Assembly: GCF_900086645.1 (NCBI RefSeq)
Contig: NZ_LT576451.1
Coordinates: 1-64,000 of the forward strand
Length of the DNA: 64,000 nt
Direction: 5' to 3'
Source: Curtobacterium sp. 9128
GTDB lineage: Bacteria; Actinomycetota; Actinomycetes; Actinomycetales; Microbacteriaceae
The notes under the pieces are model-generated. The model made no database searches, was not told the origin of the DNA, and saw only the letters and a list, made by a program, of their open reading frames with translations. Both the position numbers and the translations under genes were made by a program. Each line of letters starts with the position of its first letter. Position 1 is the stretch's first letter. Positions 8,393 to 16,909 of this stretch are shown here, one piece after another.

Positions 8393-9070
8393 ATGGCTTC
8401 GCTGACCGACGACGCGATCGCGCGCATCCAGCAGATGATCGTGACCGGCGAGCTCAAACCCGGCCAGCGCCTCCCGCCCGAGAAGGAACTCAGCGAGTCC
8501 CTCGGGCTCTCCCGGAACAGTCTCCGCGAGGCGGTGAAGGCCCTCGAACTCATCCGCGTGCTCGACGTCCGACGCGGCGACGGCACCTACGTGACCTCGC
8601 TGGAGCCCTCCGTCCTGCTCGAGGCGGTGTCCTTCGTCGTCGACATGCACCACGACCGCTCGCTCGTCGACCTGCTGGAGGTCCGTCGCATCCTGGAGCC
8701 CGCGTCCGCCGTGCTCGCCACCGCCCGCGCCTCCGAGCAGCAGATCGACGAGCTCGCCACGCTGATGGGGTCGGTCGGCGGGGACACCGGCGTCGAGGAC
8801 CTCGTCGCGCACGACCTGCTCTTCCACTCCACGATCGCGGGCATCGGCGGGAACCAGTACCTGTCCGGGCTCCTCGACGCCCTGTCGAGCAAGACCGAGC
8901 GCGTGCGGGTCTGGCGCGGTCTCACCCAGAACGGCTCCGTCCAGCGCACCCTCGACGAGCACGCCGCGATCGTCGACGCCATCCGCCGCCGCGACCCCCA
9001 GCTCGTGCAGGCGCTCGTCGTGTCGCACGTCGAGGGTGTCGAGCGCTGGCTCCGCCGTTCCCTCGACTGA
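8393..9070 (+). CDS. FadR-type GntR transcriptional regulator of the fucose locus
   Basis: 225 residues. The N-terminal winged helix-turn-helix has PGQRLPPEKELSESLGLSRN then LREAVKALE and GDGTYV, followed by an all-helical FCD effector domain with the HDLLFHSTIAGIGGN motif (metal/ligand His and Asn). FCD regulators usually repress sugar-acid catabolic genes until an intermediate binds. Start ATG 8393 has GGAGG at 8381. The gene lies 142 nt after the SDR on the same strand. The ACATC-N-GATGT palindromes at 5696, 6595 and 16828 are its probable operators (inference); no copy is seen before its own start. Confidence 0.88.
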   Translation: MASLTDDAIARIQQMIVTGELKPGQRLPPEKELSESLGLSRNSLREAVKALELIRVLDVRRGDGTYVTSLEPSVLLEAVSFVVDMHHDRSLVDLLEVRRILEPASAVLATARASEQQIDELATLMGSVGGDTGVEDLVAHDLLFHSTIAGIGGNQYLSGLLDALSSKTERVRVWRGLTQNGSVQRTLDEHAAIVDAIRRRDPQLVQALVVSHVEGVERWLRRSLD

Positions 9071-9193
9071 CCTTTCGTCGGATCAGCCGATAGGCGCACT
9101 CTCGGCCGCGTCGAGCGGTTGACGTGTTCGATCGGATGTCGGCCCTGACTCCGGCAACCATGCCGCGGCAACCGCACCCACGAGGAGGAAACC

Positions 9194-9472
9194 GTGCTCG
9201 GTCTCATCATCAGCTTGATCATCATCGGACTCATCGCCGGCGCCATCGCGCGACTGGTCATGCCCGGCAAGCAGCACATCTCGATCCCGATGACCATCCT
9301 GCTCGGCATCATCGGCTCGTTCGTCGGGGGCTTCCTCGGCTTCCTGATCTTCCAGCACGACCCGATGGACGGCTTCTTCCAGCCGGCCGGCATCATCGGC
9401 TCGATCATCGGCGCGATCATCGTGCTGTTCATCTACCTGCGCGTCACCGGCCGCAAGTCGGCACGCAGCTAG
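9194..9472 (+). CDS. GlsB/YeaQ/YmgE family small membrane protein
   Basis: 92-residue protein with three hydrophobic segments and the family pattern IGLIAGAIARLVMPG, ILLGIIGSFVGGFLG and AGIIGSIIGAIIVLFIY. The GTG start at 9194 follows GAGGAGG at good distance. Transglycosylase-associated/GlsB proteins are stress-induced inner membrane proteins of unknown mechanism. It is convergent with the fucose operon, separated by a strong hairpin, so functionally independent of it. Confidence 0.9.
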   Translation: MLGLIISLIIIGLIAGAIARLVMPGKQHISIPMTILLGIIGSFVGGFLGFLIFQHDPMDGFFQPAGIIGSIIGAIIVLFIYLRVTGRKSARS

Positions 9473-9504
9473 GGTCTACCTCGGCGCTGATCGCGCCCCC
9501 ACAC

Positions 9505-9540
9505 GAACATCGCGCCCCGTCTCGACGGGGCGCGATGTTC
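9505..9540. terminator. Bidirectional terminator hairpin between convergent genes
   Basis: Perfect 17-bp stem, arms 9505-9521 and 9524-9540 (GAACATCGCGCCCCGTC and its complement), with a 2-nt centre. It lies 32 nt after the GlsB-family stop and 20 nt from the end of the convergent aldo-keto reductase gene, so it can terminate both. Confidence 0.8.
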
Positions 9541-9559
9541 GTTGCGGGGCGCGACGGGG

Positions 9560-10512
9560 TCAAGCGGGCAGGAGGGCCGCCGCCGCCAGGTCTGCCCAGA
9601 GCGCGTCGGGGACGGGCACCGCGGCGCGAGCGGCGTTCTCACGCACCTGCGCTGCCGACTGGGCACCGACGGCGACCGTGCGGACCGCGGGATCCCGGCG
9701 CGGGAACGCGAGCGCGGCCTCCGGCAGCGTCACCCCGTGCCGCGAGCAGACCGCGGCGAGCGCCCGGGCCCGATCGACCAGCGACGACGGGGCCGGGGCG
9801 TAGTCGTACGTGGTACCCGGTGCGGGGAGCGGGTTGCTCAGGAGCCCGGAGTTGTAGACGCCGACCGCGACCACGTCGACCCCGAGCGAGGCGCACCGGG
9901 AGACCAGCGCCGCCGCCGGCTGTTCGAGCAGCGTGTACCGCCCGGCGAGCATGATGACGTCGCAGATGCCCGTGTCCACGGCGGCCGACAGCGCCGACAC
10001 CGAGTTCGAGCCGACGCCGACGGCCTGCACGACGCCCTCCTCCCGCAGGCTCGCGAGCGCCGGCAGCGCCTGGGTCAGCCCATCGGACAGCGAGTACACG
10101 TCGGGGTCGTGCAGGTACGCGACGTCGATGTGGTCGAGCCCGAGCCGCACGAGGGACTCGTCGAGCGACCGACGGACCCCCGATGCCGAGGGGTCCCACT
10201 GCCGCACGGGGTCGTCCGGCACCGCGAACCCGTCCGCGTCGACCCCGTCGCCCGGACCCGGTACCAGGAGCCTCCCGACCTTCGTCGACACCCGGTACGA
10301 GTCCCGCGGCCGCCCGGCGAGCGCCGCCCGAGCCGCCGTTCGGACAGCCCGACCCCGTAGTGCGGCGCGGTGTCGAACCCGCGCACCCCGGCGTCCCACG
10401 CGGCGTCGACCGTGGCGCGGGCGTCCTCGTCGGACACCTCCCGCAGCAGGTTCCCGATCCCGGCGCACCCGAGCCAGAAGGGCCCGACGTCGAGGTCGAA
10501 CGGCACGCTCAC
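9560..10512 (-). CDS. Aldo-keto reductase, probable L-fucose (aldose) 1-dehydrogenase, one frameshift
   Basis: Oxidises the sugar C1 to give the lactone, first step of the fucose pathway (role inferred). The N-terminal part from GTG 10512 reads VGPFWLGCAGIGNL and RGFDTAPHYGVGLSERRLG with catalytic Asp and Tyr; the rest, in the next frame, has SYRVSTKVGRLL (catalytic Lys), GVRRSLDESLVRLGLDHIDVAYLHDPD (catalytic His region) and AVGVGSNSV. The frame breaks near 10320, where one G is missing from a GGGGC run; the protein is otherwise intact, so assembly error is likely. The GTGA start overlaps the mutarotase stop. Matches the D-threo-aldose dehydrogenase/pyridoxal 4-dehydrogenase group. Confidence 0.82.
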
Positions 10513-10829
10513 GGCTGACTCGCCAGGGTCCACACGAGCGGGACCCCGTCGTCGTTCCCGGAGTAGTCGTCGTCGGCCTCGAGCAGGGGGTTGATCACGG
10601 CCTGCCACTCGGCGTTCACGGGGTCGTCCGCCAACGAGCGACGCATCGCCCGGTAGTCGGCGACCTCGATCAGGTGGACGAGGTCCTGGCCGTCGCGCCA
10701 GATGCTCCAGTTCGACACCCCGGCGGCACGGAGCCGGTCGGCCAGCGCCGTCGGGACGGCGGCGTGCACGCGGTCGTACTCCGCCTCCGCCCCGCTCCGC
10801 AGTCGCGTCCGAGAGAGGATCCGCTGCAT
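10509..10829 (-). CDS. L-rhamnose mutarotase family protein (probable L-fucose mutarotase)
   Basis: Small 106-residue dimeric ferredoxin-like protein of the RhaM family (COG3254). Visible: YDRVHAAVPTALADRLRAAG, the SNWSIWRDGQDLVHLIE core with conserved Trp and the active-site region, and DPVNAEWQ. It interconverts anomers of a 6-deoxyhexose, here presumably the fucose freed by the upstream fucosidase. Start ATG 10829 shares one base with the fucosidase stop and its stop overlaps the aldo-keto reductase start. Confidence 0.85.
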   Translation of the reverse strand: MQRILSRTRLRSGAEAEYDRVHAAVPTALADRLRAAGVSNWSIWRDGQDLVHLIEVADYRAMRRSLADDPVNAEWQAVINPLLEADDDYSGNDDGVPLVWTLASQP

Positions 10830-12154
10830 CAGTCGCGCAGGAACAGCTCGACGACGGGCACGGCGACGTCCGGTCGGACGATCGGCAGCGTCAGGGTCAG
10901 CGTCCCTGCCGGCTGCCCACCGAGCCCGGTGTTCTGCGCCCGGGTCCCCGGCGGGATCTCGCGGTAGTGGATCTCGGACGCGTCGTTCAACAGCTGCGCG
11001 TACTCGACGCGGCCGGCGAGGTCGGGCAGGTGCACGTGCTCGAACGGCCACGTGAACAGGTGCAGGTACAGCCGGTTGCCGTTCTGCGTGTAGACCGTGC
11101 CAGCGGGTGCCCGGAAGGACGAGGGTCCGGCGCCGTACACCGACCGCGCGTGCCGGTCCATCCACGACCCGATCTCGGCGAGCGCCGTCCGGGCGACCCC
11201 GTCGAACTCGCCGCGACCGGTGGGTCCGACGTTGAGGAGCATGTTCCCGTTGTTCGACACCCCGTCGACGAGCATCCGGACGAGCAGGTCGGTGCTCTTC
11301 ACGTTGAGGTTGTCGCGGTCGTAGCCCCATGAGCCGTTGAGCGTCTGGCACGCCTCCCACGGCACCTGGACCCCGTCGACCTCCATCGGCTTGTCCGGCT
11401 GGTACTGCTCTGGGGTGACGATGTCGCCGGGCAGATCGAGCCGGTCGTTGACGATGATGCCGGGCTGGAGCCGACGGGTCAGCTCCAACAACTCCGAGGA
11501 TCCCCAGTCGTCGCGGCCCTTGCCACCCCAGATGTCCTCGTGGTCGTTGTCCCGGTACGAGAAGTCGTAGAACAGGTAGTCGATCCGTCCGTAGTCCGAC
11601 AACAGCTCCGTCACCTGGCCGTGCAGGTACTCCCGGTACCGCGCCATGTCCCGGCCCTCGTTGAGCGCCGCGATGGCGGACTCGCCGTCGTCCCGTCGCG
11701 GGTGCACCCCGTCGATGGTGAAGTCCGGGTGGTGCCAGTCGATGAGCGAGTGGTAGAACCCGACCCGGAGCCCCTCGGCGCGGACGGCGTCGACGAACTC
11801 GCGGACGATGTCCCGGCCGAACGGCGTGTTCGTCGCCTTGTAGTCCGTCAACGCCGAGTCCCAGAGCGCGAACCCCTCGTGGTGCTTCGTGGTGAGCACG
11901 ACGTACTTCATGCCGGCCTCCCGCGCACGCCGAGCCCAGTCGGCGGCGTCGAACAGGTCGGGGTCGAAGTGGTCGAAGTACTTCTGGTAGTCCTCGTCGG
12001 TGATCCGCTCGCGGTTCTTCACCCACTCGTGCCGTGCGGGCAGGGCGTAGAGCCCCCAGTGGATGAACATGCCGAAGCGGTCGTGGGTGAACCAGGCGGG
12101 CAGGCCGTTGGCGGCGGGGTCGACCTGCGGCTCTGCAGGTGCGGTGATGGTCAT
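10829..12154 (-). CDS. GH29 alpha-L-fucosidase
   Basis: Hydrolyses terminal alpha-L-fucose from short glycans. 441 residues without a signal peptide, so cytoplasmic and acting on imported oligosaccharides. GH29 motifs: WFTHDRFGMFIHWGLYA near the N-terminus, KYVVLTTKHHEGFALWDS (substrate His pair), VGFYHSLIDWHHP, and IDYLFYDFSY containing the presumed Asp nucleophile. Further conserved stretches are WEACQTLNGSWGYD and LLNVGPTGRGEFD. It lies 33 nt after the second permease of the sugar ABC transporter, which fits uptake then hydrolysis. Confidence 0.93.
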   Translation of the reverse strand: MTITAPAEPQVDPAANGLPAWFTHDRFGMFIHWGLYALPARHEWVKNRERITDEDYQKYFDHFDPDLFDAADWARRAREAGMKYVVLTTKHHEGFALWDSALTDYKATNTPFGRDIVREFVDAVRAEGLRVGFYHSLIDWHHPDFTIDGVHPRRDDGESAIAALNEGRDMARYREYLHGQVTELLSDYGRIDYLFYDFSYRDNDHEDIWGGKGRDDWGSSELLELTRRLQPGIIVNDRLDLPGDIVTPEQYQPDKPMEVDGVQVPWEACQTLNGSWGYDRDNLNVKSTDLLVRMLVDGVSNNGNMLLNVGPTGRGEFDGVARTALAEIGSWMDRHARSVYGAGPSSFRAPAGTVYTQNGNRLYLHLFTWPFEHVHLPDLAGRVEYAQLLNDASEIHYREIPPGTRAQNTGLGGQPAGTLTLTLPIVRPDVAVPVVELFLRD

Positions 12155-12187
12155 GGTGGCCAGTGTTCCTTTCAGGAGTGCAGCACG

Positions 12188-13102
12188 TCACCGGCCGCCG
12201 AGGCCGGAGGTGACGATGCCCTTGACGAGGTGCTTCTGGAGCAGGACGAGCAGGATGACGGTCGGCAGCATCGAGATGACCGAGGCGGCCATGACGAGGT
12301 TCCACTCGGAGCCCTGCTGCCCGAAGAACTGCTGTAGGCCGAGCGGGATGGTGCCGTGGGCCTCCACGTCGTTCACGACGACGAGGGGCCACAGGAACGA
12401 GTTCCAGTACGAGATGAACGAGAACACCGCGAGCACCGCCATCGTCGGGCGGGCGAGCGGCATCATCACCGAGAAGAAGGTCCGGACGGGTCCGGCACCG
12501 TCCACCCGTGCGGCGTCGTCGAGCTCCTGCGGCACGGCGAGGAAGAACTGCCGGATCAGGAAGGCGCCGAGCGCGGTGAACGCCCACGGGATGATCAGCG
12601 CCTGGAACGTGTCGACCCACCCGAAGCCCTGCATCATCACGTACATCGGGATGACGAGGACGTCCTGCGGGATCATCAGCGTGACCAGGAACAGCATGAA
12701 CACGGTGTTCCGCCCGCGCCAGCGCAGGCGTGAGAACGCGTACCCGGACAGCACCGCCACGGCGACGTTGATCGCGGTGCCGACCGCCGCGACGAACACC
12801 CCGTTGAGGATGAACCGCGCGAACGGGAGGTAGGTGAACGCCTGGACGTAGTTGCTCCACTCGAGCGACCGACCCCAGAGCGTCGGCGGGGTGGTGAACA
12901 CCTGGTCGGCGGGCTTCAGGCTCGTCGCGACCATGTACACGAGCGGCGAGACGAACAGCAGCGCGACGAGGCACAGCAGGGCGTACCCGATGGCGTGTCG
13001 CACCCGGCCCGGCCGTGGTGCAGTCTTCGTCCTGGCGACGGCTCGGGGGTTGACCGACCGGTTCGACGTGGTGGCGAGGCCGCCGCGGACCGCTTCACTC
13101 AT
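12188..13102 (-). CDS. Sugar ABC transporter permease, MalG type
   Basis: 304-residue inner-membrane permease with six hydrophobic segments and the ATPase-contact EAA loop (ELDDAARVDGAGPVRTFFSVMMPLARP). N-terminus is basic and cytoplasmic. It overlaps the upstream permease gene by 8 nt. No ATPase is encoded in the locus; actinobacterial sugar importers of this type usually share a multi-task MsiK-like ATPase encoded elsewhere. The substrate is inferred to be L-fucose or fucosyl oligosaccharide. Confidence 0.92.
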   Translation of the reverse strand: MSEAVRGGLATTSNRSVNPRAVARTKTAPRPGRVRHAIGYALLCLVALLFVSPLVYMVATSLKPADQVFTTPPTLWGRSLEWSNYVQAFTYLPFARFILNGVFVAAVGTAINVAVAVLSGYAFSRLRWRGRNTVFMLFLVTLMIPQDVLVIPMYVMMQGFGWVDTFQALIIPWAFTALGAFLIRQFFLAVPQELDDAARVDGAGPVRTFFSVMMPLARPTMAVLAVFSFISYWNSFLWPLVVVNDVEAHGTIPLGLQQFFGQQGSEWNLVMAASVISMLPTVILLVLLQKHLVKGIVTSGLGGR

Positions 13103-14069
13103 AGTGCACCCACCGCTTCTGCCCGAGGAACTGGACGGCCGTGATCCCGAGGATGATGACGAACAGCACCCATGCGCCGGCCGAGGCCAGGCCGAGCTGC
13201 TGGTTCTGGAAGCCCGTGTTGTAGATGTACTGCACGAGGGTCTCGGTCGCGGTGCCCGGCCCGCCCTTCGTGAGGACGAACGGCTGCACGAACACCTGGA
13301 ACGAGGTGATCAGCGTCATCATCGTCGCGAAGAACACCGATGGTGAGATGAGCGGGAACTTGATCGCCCAGAAGGTCTGCCAGGCGTTCGCCCCGTCGAG
13401 CTGCGAGGCCTCGATCTGGTTCTCCGGCACCGCGTCGAGCGCCGCCGAAAAGATCAGCATGTTGTAGCCGAAGCCCTGCCACACGCTCATCGCGACGATC
13501 GCGAGCATCGCCCAGTGCTCGTCGGCGAGGAAGTTCGGCGCGTGCACACCGACGGTGGACTGCAGCGTCGCGTCGATCGCCCCACCCGGCTGGTACAGCA
13601 TCCGCCACACCACGACGTTCGCGACGATCGGCGTGATGGTCGGGATGAAGAACAGCACCCGGAAGACGTGTCGGCCAGCGATCCTCGGCGTCAGCCAGGC
13701 GGCGAGCCCGAGCGACACGACGAGGTTGAGCGGCACGTACAGCACCACGAACAGCGCGGTGTTGAGGGTGACCGTGCGGAACACCGGGTCGGCGAAGAGC
13801 CGCGCGTAGTTCTCGATGCCGGCGAACGACCGTGCGCCGAGCGTCGGCCAGTTCATGAAGCTCACGACGAGCGACGCGATGATCGGGAACGCCGTGAACA
13901 CGACGAGGCCGATGGAGTGTGGTGCGGCGAACCCGGCACCCCACCAGGTGCGGCGCCCGACGGGGCCTGGGTCGCCGCCCTGCCGGTTCGGCGTGGCCGT
14001 GCCGGCCGCCACGGCGGTCGCGACCGCCGGGACGGCCGCGGCGGCCGGTGGGTCCTGGATGGTGGTCAT
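13095..14069 (-). CDS. Sugar ABC transporter permease, MalF type
   Basis: 324 residues with an N-terminal Ala/Val-rich cytoplasmic stretch, then six membrane segments and the EAA loop QIEASQLDGANAWQTFWAIKFPLISP. Start ATG 14069 has an AGGAGG-type ribosome site. Forms the heteromeric channel with the MalG-type permease encoded next. It is separated from the binding-protein gene by a strong hairpin, which likely lowers permease expression relative to the binding protein. Confidence 0.92.
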   Translation of the reverse strand: MTTIQDPPAAAAVPAVATAVAAGTATPNRQGGDPGPVGRRTWWGAGFAAPHSIGLVVFTAFPIIASLVVSFMNWPTLGARSFAGIENYARLFADPVFRTVTLNTALFVVLYVPLNLVVSLGLAAWLTPRIAGRHVFRVLFFIPTITPIVANVVVWRMLYQPGGAIDATLQSTVGVHAPNFLADEHWAMLAIVAMSVWQGFGYNMLIFSAALDAVPENQIEASQLDGANAWQTFWAIKFPLISPSVFFATMMTLITSFQVFVQPFVLTKGGPGTATETLVQYIYNTGFQNQQLGLASAGAWVLFVIILGITAVQFLGQKRWVHYE

Positions 14070-14113
14070 GCGACGACCTCCTCGTCGTTCGCGCGGTCCT
14101 GGGGGTGGGACGG

Positions 14114-14162
14114 GACGGACTGGAGGCTGTGCGCACGTCGTGCGCCGAGCCTCCAGTCCGTC
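14114..14162 (-). terminator. Attenuating hairpin between binding-protein and permease genes
   Basis: Perfect 15-bp arms, GACGGACTGGAGGCT (14114-14128) and its complement (14148-14162), with an inner GTGCGCAC-rich loop. It begins 7 nt past the binding-protein stop. It belongs to the GGACTGGAGGC/GGACGGGAGGC hairpin family seen repeatedly in this window. Within an operon it may give partial termination and mRNA stabilisation. Confidence 0.7.
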
Positions 14163-14168
14163 AGCTCG

Positions 14169-15407
14169 TCACTGGGTGCCGAGCTGGCCGGCGATGGAGG
14201 ACATGGTCTCCTTGCCGGAGGTCTGCCCGTTCACCGCCTGGAGCGCGTACTGCGTGAACAGCTGGGACAGCTGGTCGCTCTGCTTGTTGCCGAGCAGCGG
14301 CGACGACTTCGCGAGTGCCGCCTTGAGCGCGGGTTCCGCGCCCTCGATGCCGGCGCTGGAGTACCAGGCGGCCTGCGCCGCGGTCCGACCGGGGAACGCG
14401 CGTCCCTGCTCGGCGAGCGAGGTCAGGACCTTCTCGCTGGTCATCGTCTGCACGGCCTTGAACGCCTGCTCCGGGTACTTGCACTGCTTCGAGACGCCGA
14501 AGCCGGAGCCGGCTGCGAAGGTCGACGGGCCGGACGTCCCGGCGGGGAGCGTCGTCACGCCGAGGTCGAACGTGACCTTGGCCTTCTGGCTGATGAGCGA
14601 CCACGGACCGTCGGTGTACATCGCGACCTTGCCGGCGGCGAAGTCGTTGCCCGGTGTCGACGAGTCGGAGGACGCCTGCGTCGCGTAGCCCTTCTTCACC
14701 AGGCTGGCCATCCAGTCCAGGCCGTCCGCGAACTTCGCGTTCGACGCGTCGAGCTTGCCGCCGGAGGTGATCACCCGGCCGCCGTTGTAGCCGTAGACCA
14801 TCGACTCCAGGTTGAGGTCGGCCACCGTCGAGCCGTACTCGGTGATGCCCTTCGCCTTGAGCGCCGCTCCGGCCGCCTCGAAGTCGTCGACGGTCCAGCC
14901 GGGCTGCGGCTCGGCCACACCGGCCTGCTTGAAGAGGTCCCTGTTGTAGAACATCATGATGGGCCCGGTGTCGTACGGCAGCCCGTAGAGCTTCCCGTCC
15001 ACCTTCATGCCGTCGAGCGCGGTGCTGTCGAACGCGGACAGGTCCGTGCCGTCCTTCTTGGCGAGGTCGTCGAGCGGCAACAGCGACTCCGTGTAGTTCG
15101 CCGCGCGGAGCGACTGCATGCTCACGACGCACTGGGCGCTTCCGGCGCTCAACTGCGTGCTGAGCTTCGTGAAGTAGTTCTCGAACGGAGCGCCCTGGAT
15201 CGTCAGGGTGATGCCGTCCTCGCTCTTCACGGTGTCGGCGACCTTCTGCCAGGCGGCCTTGTCCTCCTTCCCGGCGATCCACATGGACCAGGTCAGGGCG
15301 TCCTTCGACTGGCTCCCGCCGGCGCTGCTGCCGGAGGAACAGCCGCTGAGCACGAGGGCCGCGGCTGCTGCCGCCGCGAGCCCGGCGATGATGCGTCGTC
15401 GTTGCAT
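14169..15407 (-). CDS. Sugar ABC transporter substrate-binding lipoprotein
   Basis: 412 residues. MQRRRIIAG then an Ala-rich helix and LSGC lipobox show a lipid-anchored exported protein. The body is an SBP_bac_1 fold: LTWSMWIAGKEDKAAWQK, GAPFENYFTKLSTQLS, LPYDTGPIMMFYNRDLFKQAG, KVAMYTDGPWSL and AAGSGFGVSK are typical. Start ATG 15407 is chosen because GGAG sits 9 nt upstream; a GTG 4 codons earlier has no such site. It feeds the two downstream permeases; the ligand is inferred to be fucose-containing. Confidence 0.92.
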   Translation of the reverse strand: MQRRRIIAGLAAAAAAALVLSGCSSGSSAGGSQSKDALTWSMWIAGKEDKAAWQKVADTVKSEDGITLTIQGAPFENYFTKLSTQLSAGSAQCVVSMQSLRAANYTESLLPLDDLAKKDGTDLSAFDSTALDGMKVDGKLYGLPYDTGPIMMFYNRDLFKQAGVAEPQPGWTVDDFEAAGAALKAKGITEYGSTVADLNLESMVYGYNGGRVITSGGKLDASNAKFADGLDWMASLVKKGYATQASSDSSTPGNDFAAGKVAMYTDGPWSLISQKAKVTFDLGVTTLPAGTSGPSTFAAGSGFGVSKQCKYPEQAFKAVQTMTSEKVLTSLAEQGRAFPGRTAAQAAWYSSAGIEGAEPALKAALAKSSPLLGNKQSDQLSQLFTQYALQAVNGQTSGKETMSSIAGQLGTQ

Positions 15408-15450
15408 CGGAGTCTCCACTTCGTCGTGGTGATCGGGTGAGGGGGTGTGG

Positions 15451-16779
15451 TCAGGCGACGCGGACCGCGTCGCGTGGGGAGTCGACGGCCCAGACCGGGC
15501 CGTCGGGGAACTCGTACGTGTCGAGGGAGTCGGCGAGCATCTCGGTGCCGGCTCCGGGAGCGGTGGGGGGCCAGTAGCGGCCGTCGTGCACGTCGACCGG
15601 GGTCACGAAGTGCTCGTGGAGGTGGTCGACGTACTCGATGCAGCGGGTGTCGAGGTCGCCGGACAGCGCCACGGCGTCGAACATCGACAGGTGCTGCACG
15701 GCCTCGCAGAGCCCGACGCCGCCGGCGTGCGGGCAGACCCGGACGCCGTACTTGGCGGCGAGGAGCAGGATCGCGAGGTTCTCGTTGACACCGGCCACGC
15801 GGGTCGCGTCGATCTGCAACACGCGCATCGCCTCGGCCTGGATGAGCTGCTTCGCGATGACCCGGTTCGCCATGTGCTCCCCCGTCGCGACCGGGATCGG
15901 GGCGATGCGGCGGGCGATCTCGGCGTGGGCGAGCACGTCGTCGGGGCTCGTCGGCTCCTCGACCCAGGCGATGTCGAACGGTCGGAGTCGATCGATCCAC
16001 GCCACCGCCTCGTCGACGTCCCACCGCTGGTTCGCGTCGACGGCGATCCGGATGTCCGGACCGACGACGGCGCGGGCGATCCCCATCCGGCGGACGTCCT
16101 CGTCGACGTCGCCGCCGACCTTGAGCTTGATCTGCGTGAAGCCCTCGTCGACGGCCTCTCGGCACAGGCGGGCGAGCTTGTCGTCGTCGTAGCCGAGCCA
16201 GCCGGGGGTGGTCGTGTACGCCGGGTAGCCCTGCGCTTCGAGCCGCGCTCGACGGGCCGCACGGAGCGGCTCGGCCTCGCGGAGCATCGCGAGCGCCTCG
16301 GCGGGGGTGATCGCGTCGGTGAGGTAGCGGAAGTCCACCAGGTCGACGAGCTCCTCGGGCGCGAGGCCGGCGAGGTGCGCCCAGAGCGGCTCCCCTGCGC
16401 GCTTCGCCCTGAGGTCCCAGAGGGCGTTCACGACGGCGCCGATCGCCATGTGCATGACGCCCTTCTCCGGGCCGAGCCAGCGGAGCTGCGAGTCGTGCAC
16501 GAGTTCGCGCCAGGTGCCGCCCATGTCCGCCAGGAGTGCTTCGGCGTCGCGACCGACGACGTGTCCGCGGAGTGCGGCGATGGCGGCTTCCTGGACCTCG
16601 TTGCCGCGGCCGATGGTGAAGACGAAGGCGGATCCCGCGAGCCCGTCGAGTGCGTCGGTCGTGATCTCGACGGTCGCGGCGGAGTAGTCGGGCGCCGGGT
16701 TCATGGCGTCGGACCCGTCGTGTTCCCGAGAGGTCGGGAACCGGATGTCGCGCACGCGCAGACCGGTGATGCGGCTCAT
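15451..16779 (-). CDS. L-fuconate dehydratase (enolase superfamily)
   Basis: Dehydrates L-fuconate to 2-keto-3-deoxy-L-fuconate. 442 residues, the usual length for L-fuconate dehydratase. Visible: N-terminal capping motif [16 protein letters not shown], catalytic KLKVGG (K-x-K), metal ligands in [18 protein letters not shown] and ATGEH, and the general acid/base His in [11 protein letters not shown]. First gene of the leftward operon, with its own regulated promoter at 16821-16850 and an AGGAGA ribosome site. The diagnostic motifs are strong; D-galactarate or related dehydratases are less likely given the neighbours. Confidence 0.94.
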   Translation of the reverse strand: MSRITGLRVRDIRFPTSREHDGSDAMNPAPDYSAATVEITTDALDGLAGSAFVFTIGRGNEVQEAAIAALRGHVVGRDAEALLADMGGTWRELVHDSQLRWLGPEKGVMHMAIGAVVNALWDLRAKRAGEPLWAHLAGLAPEELVDLVDFRYLTDAITPAEALAMLREAEPLRAARRARLEAQGYPAYTTTPGWLGYDDDKLARLCREAVDEGFTQIKLKVGGDVDEDVRRMGIARAVVGPDIRIAVDANQRWDVDEAVAWIDRLRPFDIAWVEEPTSPDDVLAHAEIARRIAPIPVATGEHMANRVIAKQLIQAEAMRVLQIDATRVAGVNENLAILLLAAKYGVRVCPHAGGVGLCEAVQHLSMFDAVALSGDLDTRCIEYVDHLHEHFVTPVDVHDGRYWPPTAPGAGTEMLADSLDTYEFPDGPVWAVDSPRDAVRVA

Positions 16780-16820
16780 CGTGTCTCCTGCCCGTCCGGT
16801 CTCCGTCGACCGAACGAGGT

Positions 16821-16850
16821 AATCAAAACATCCGATGTCTACCGCGTCAA
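16821..16850 (-). promoter_or_regulatory. Promoter of the fucose operon with embedded GntR operator
   Basis: Reading leftward: -35 TTGACG (16850-16845), 18-nt spacer, -10 TTGATT (16826-16821). The perfect palindrome ACATCCGATGT (16828-16838) lies entirely inside the spacer. The predicted mRNA starts about 35 nt before the dehydratase ATG. The same palindrome occurs at two promoters of the rightward arm. Confidence 0.65.
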
Positions 16851-16909
16851 GCGTCTATTTCGTCACGTTCTGGCGTCATGTCCGCCGCAACCACCCGATG
16901 ACTGGGTGC

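Noticed and set aside
10300-10340. Programmed frameshift in the aldo-keto reductase gene
   Set aside because: No slippery heptamer or downstream stimulatory structure; a single missing G in a G run is simpler.
13515-15440. Long rightward open frame of 641 codons opposite the sugar transporter genes
   Set aside because: It is the antisense reading of well-supported permease and binding-protein genes; Arg/Glu/Asp-rich composition is typical of GC-rich antisense frames.
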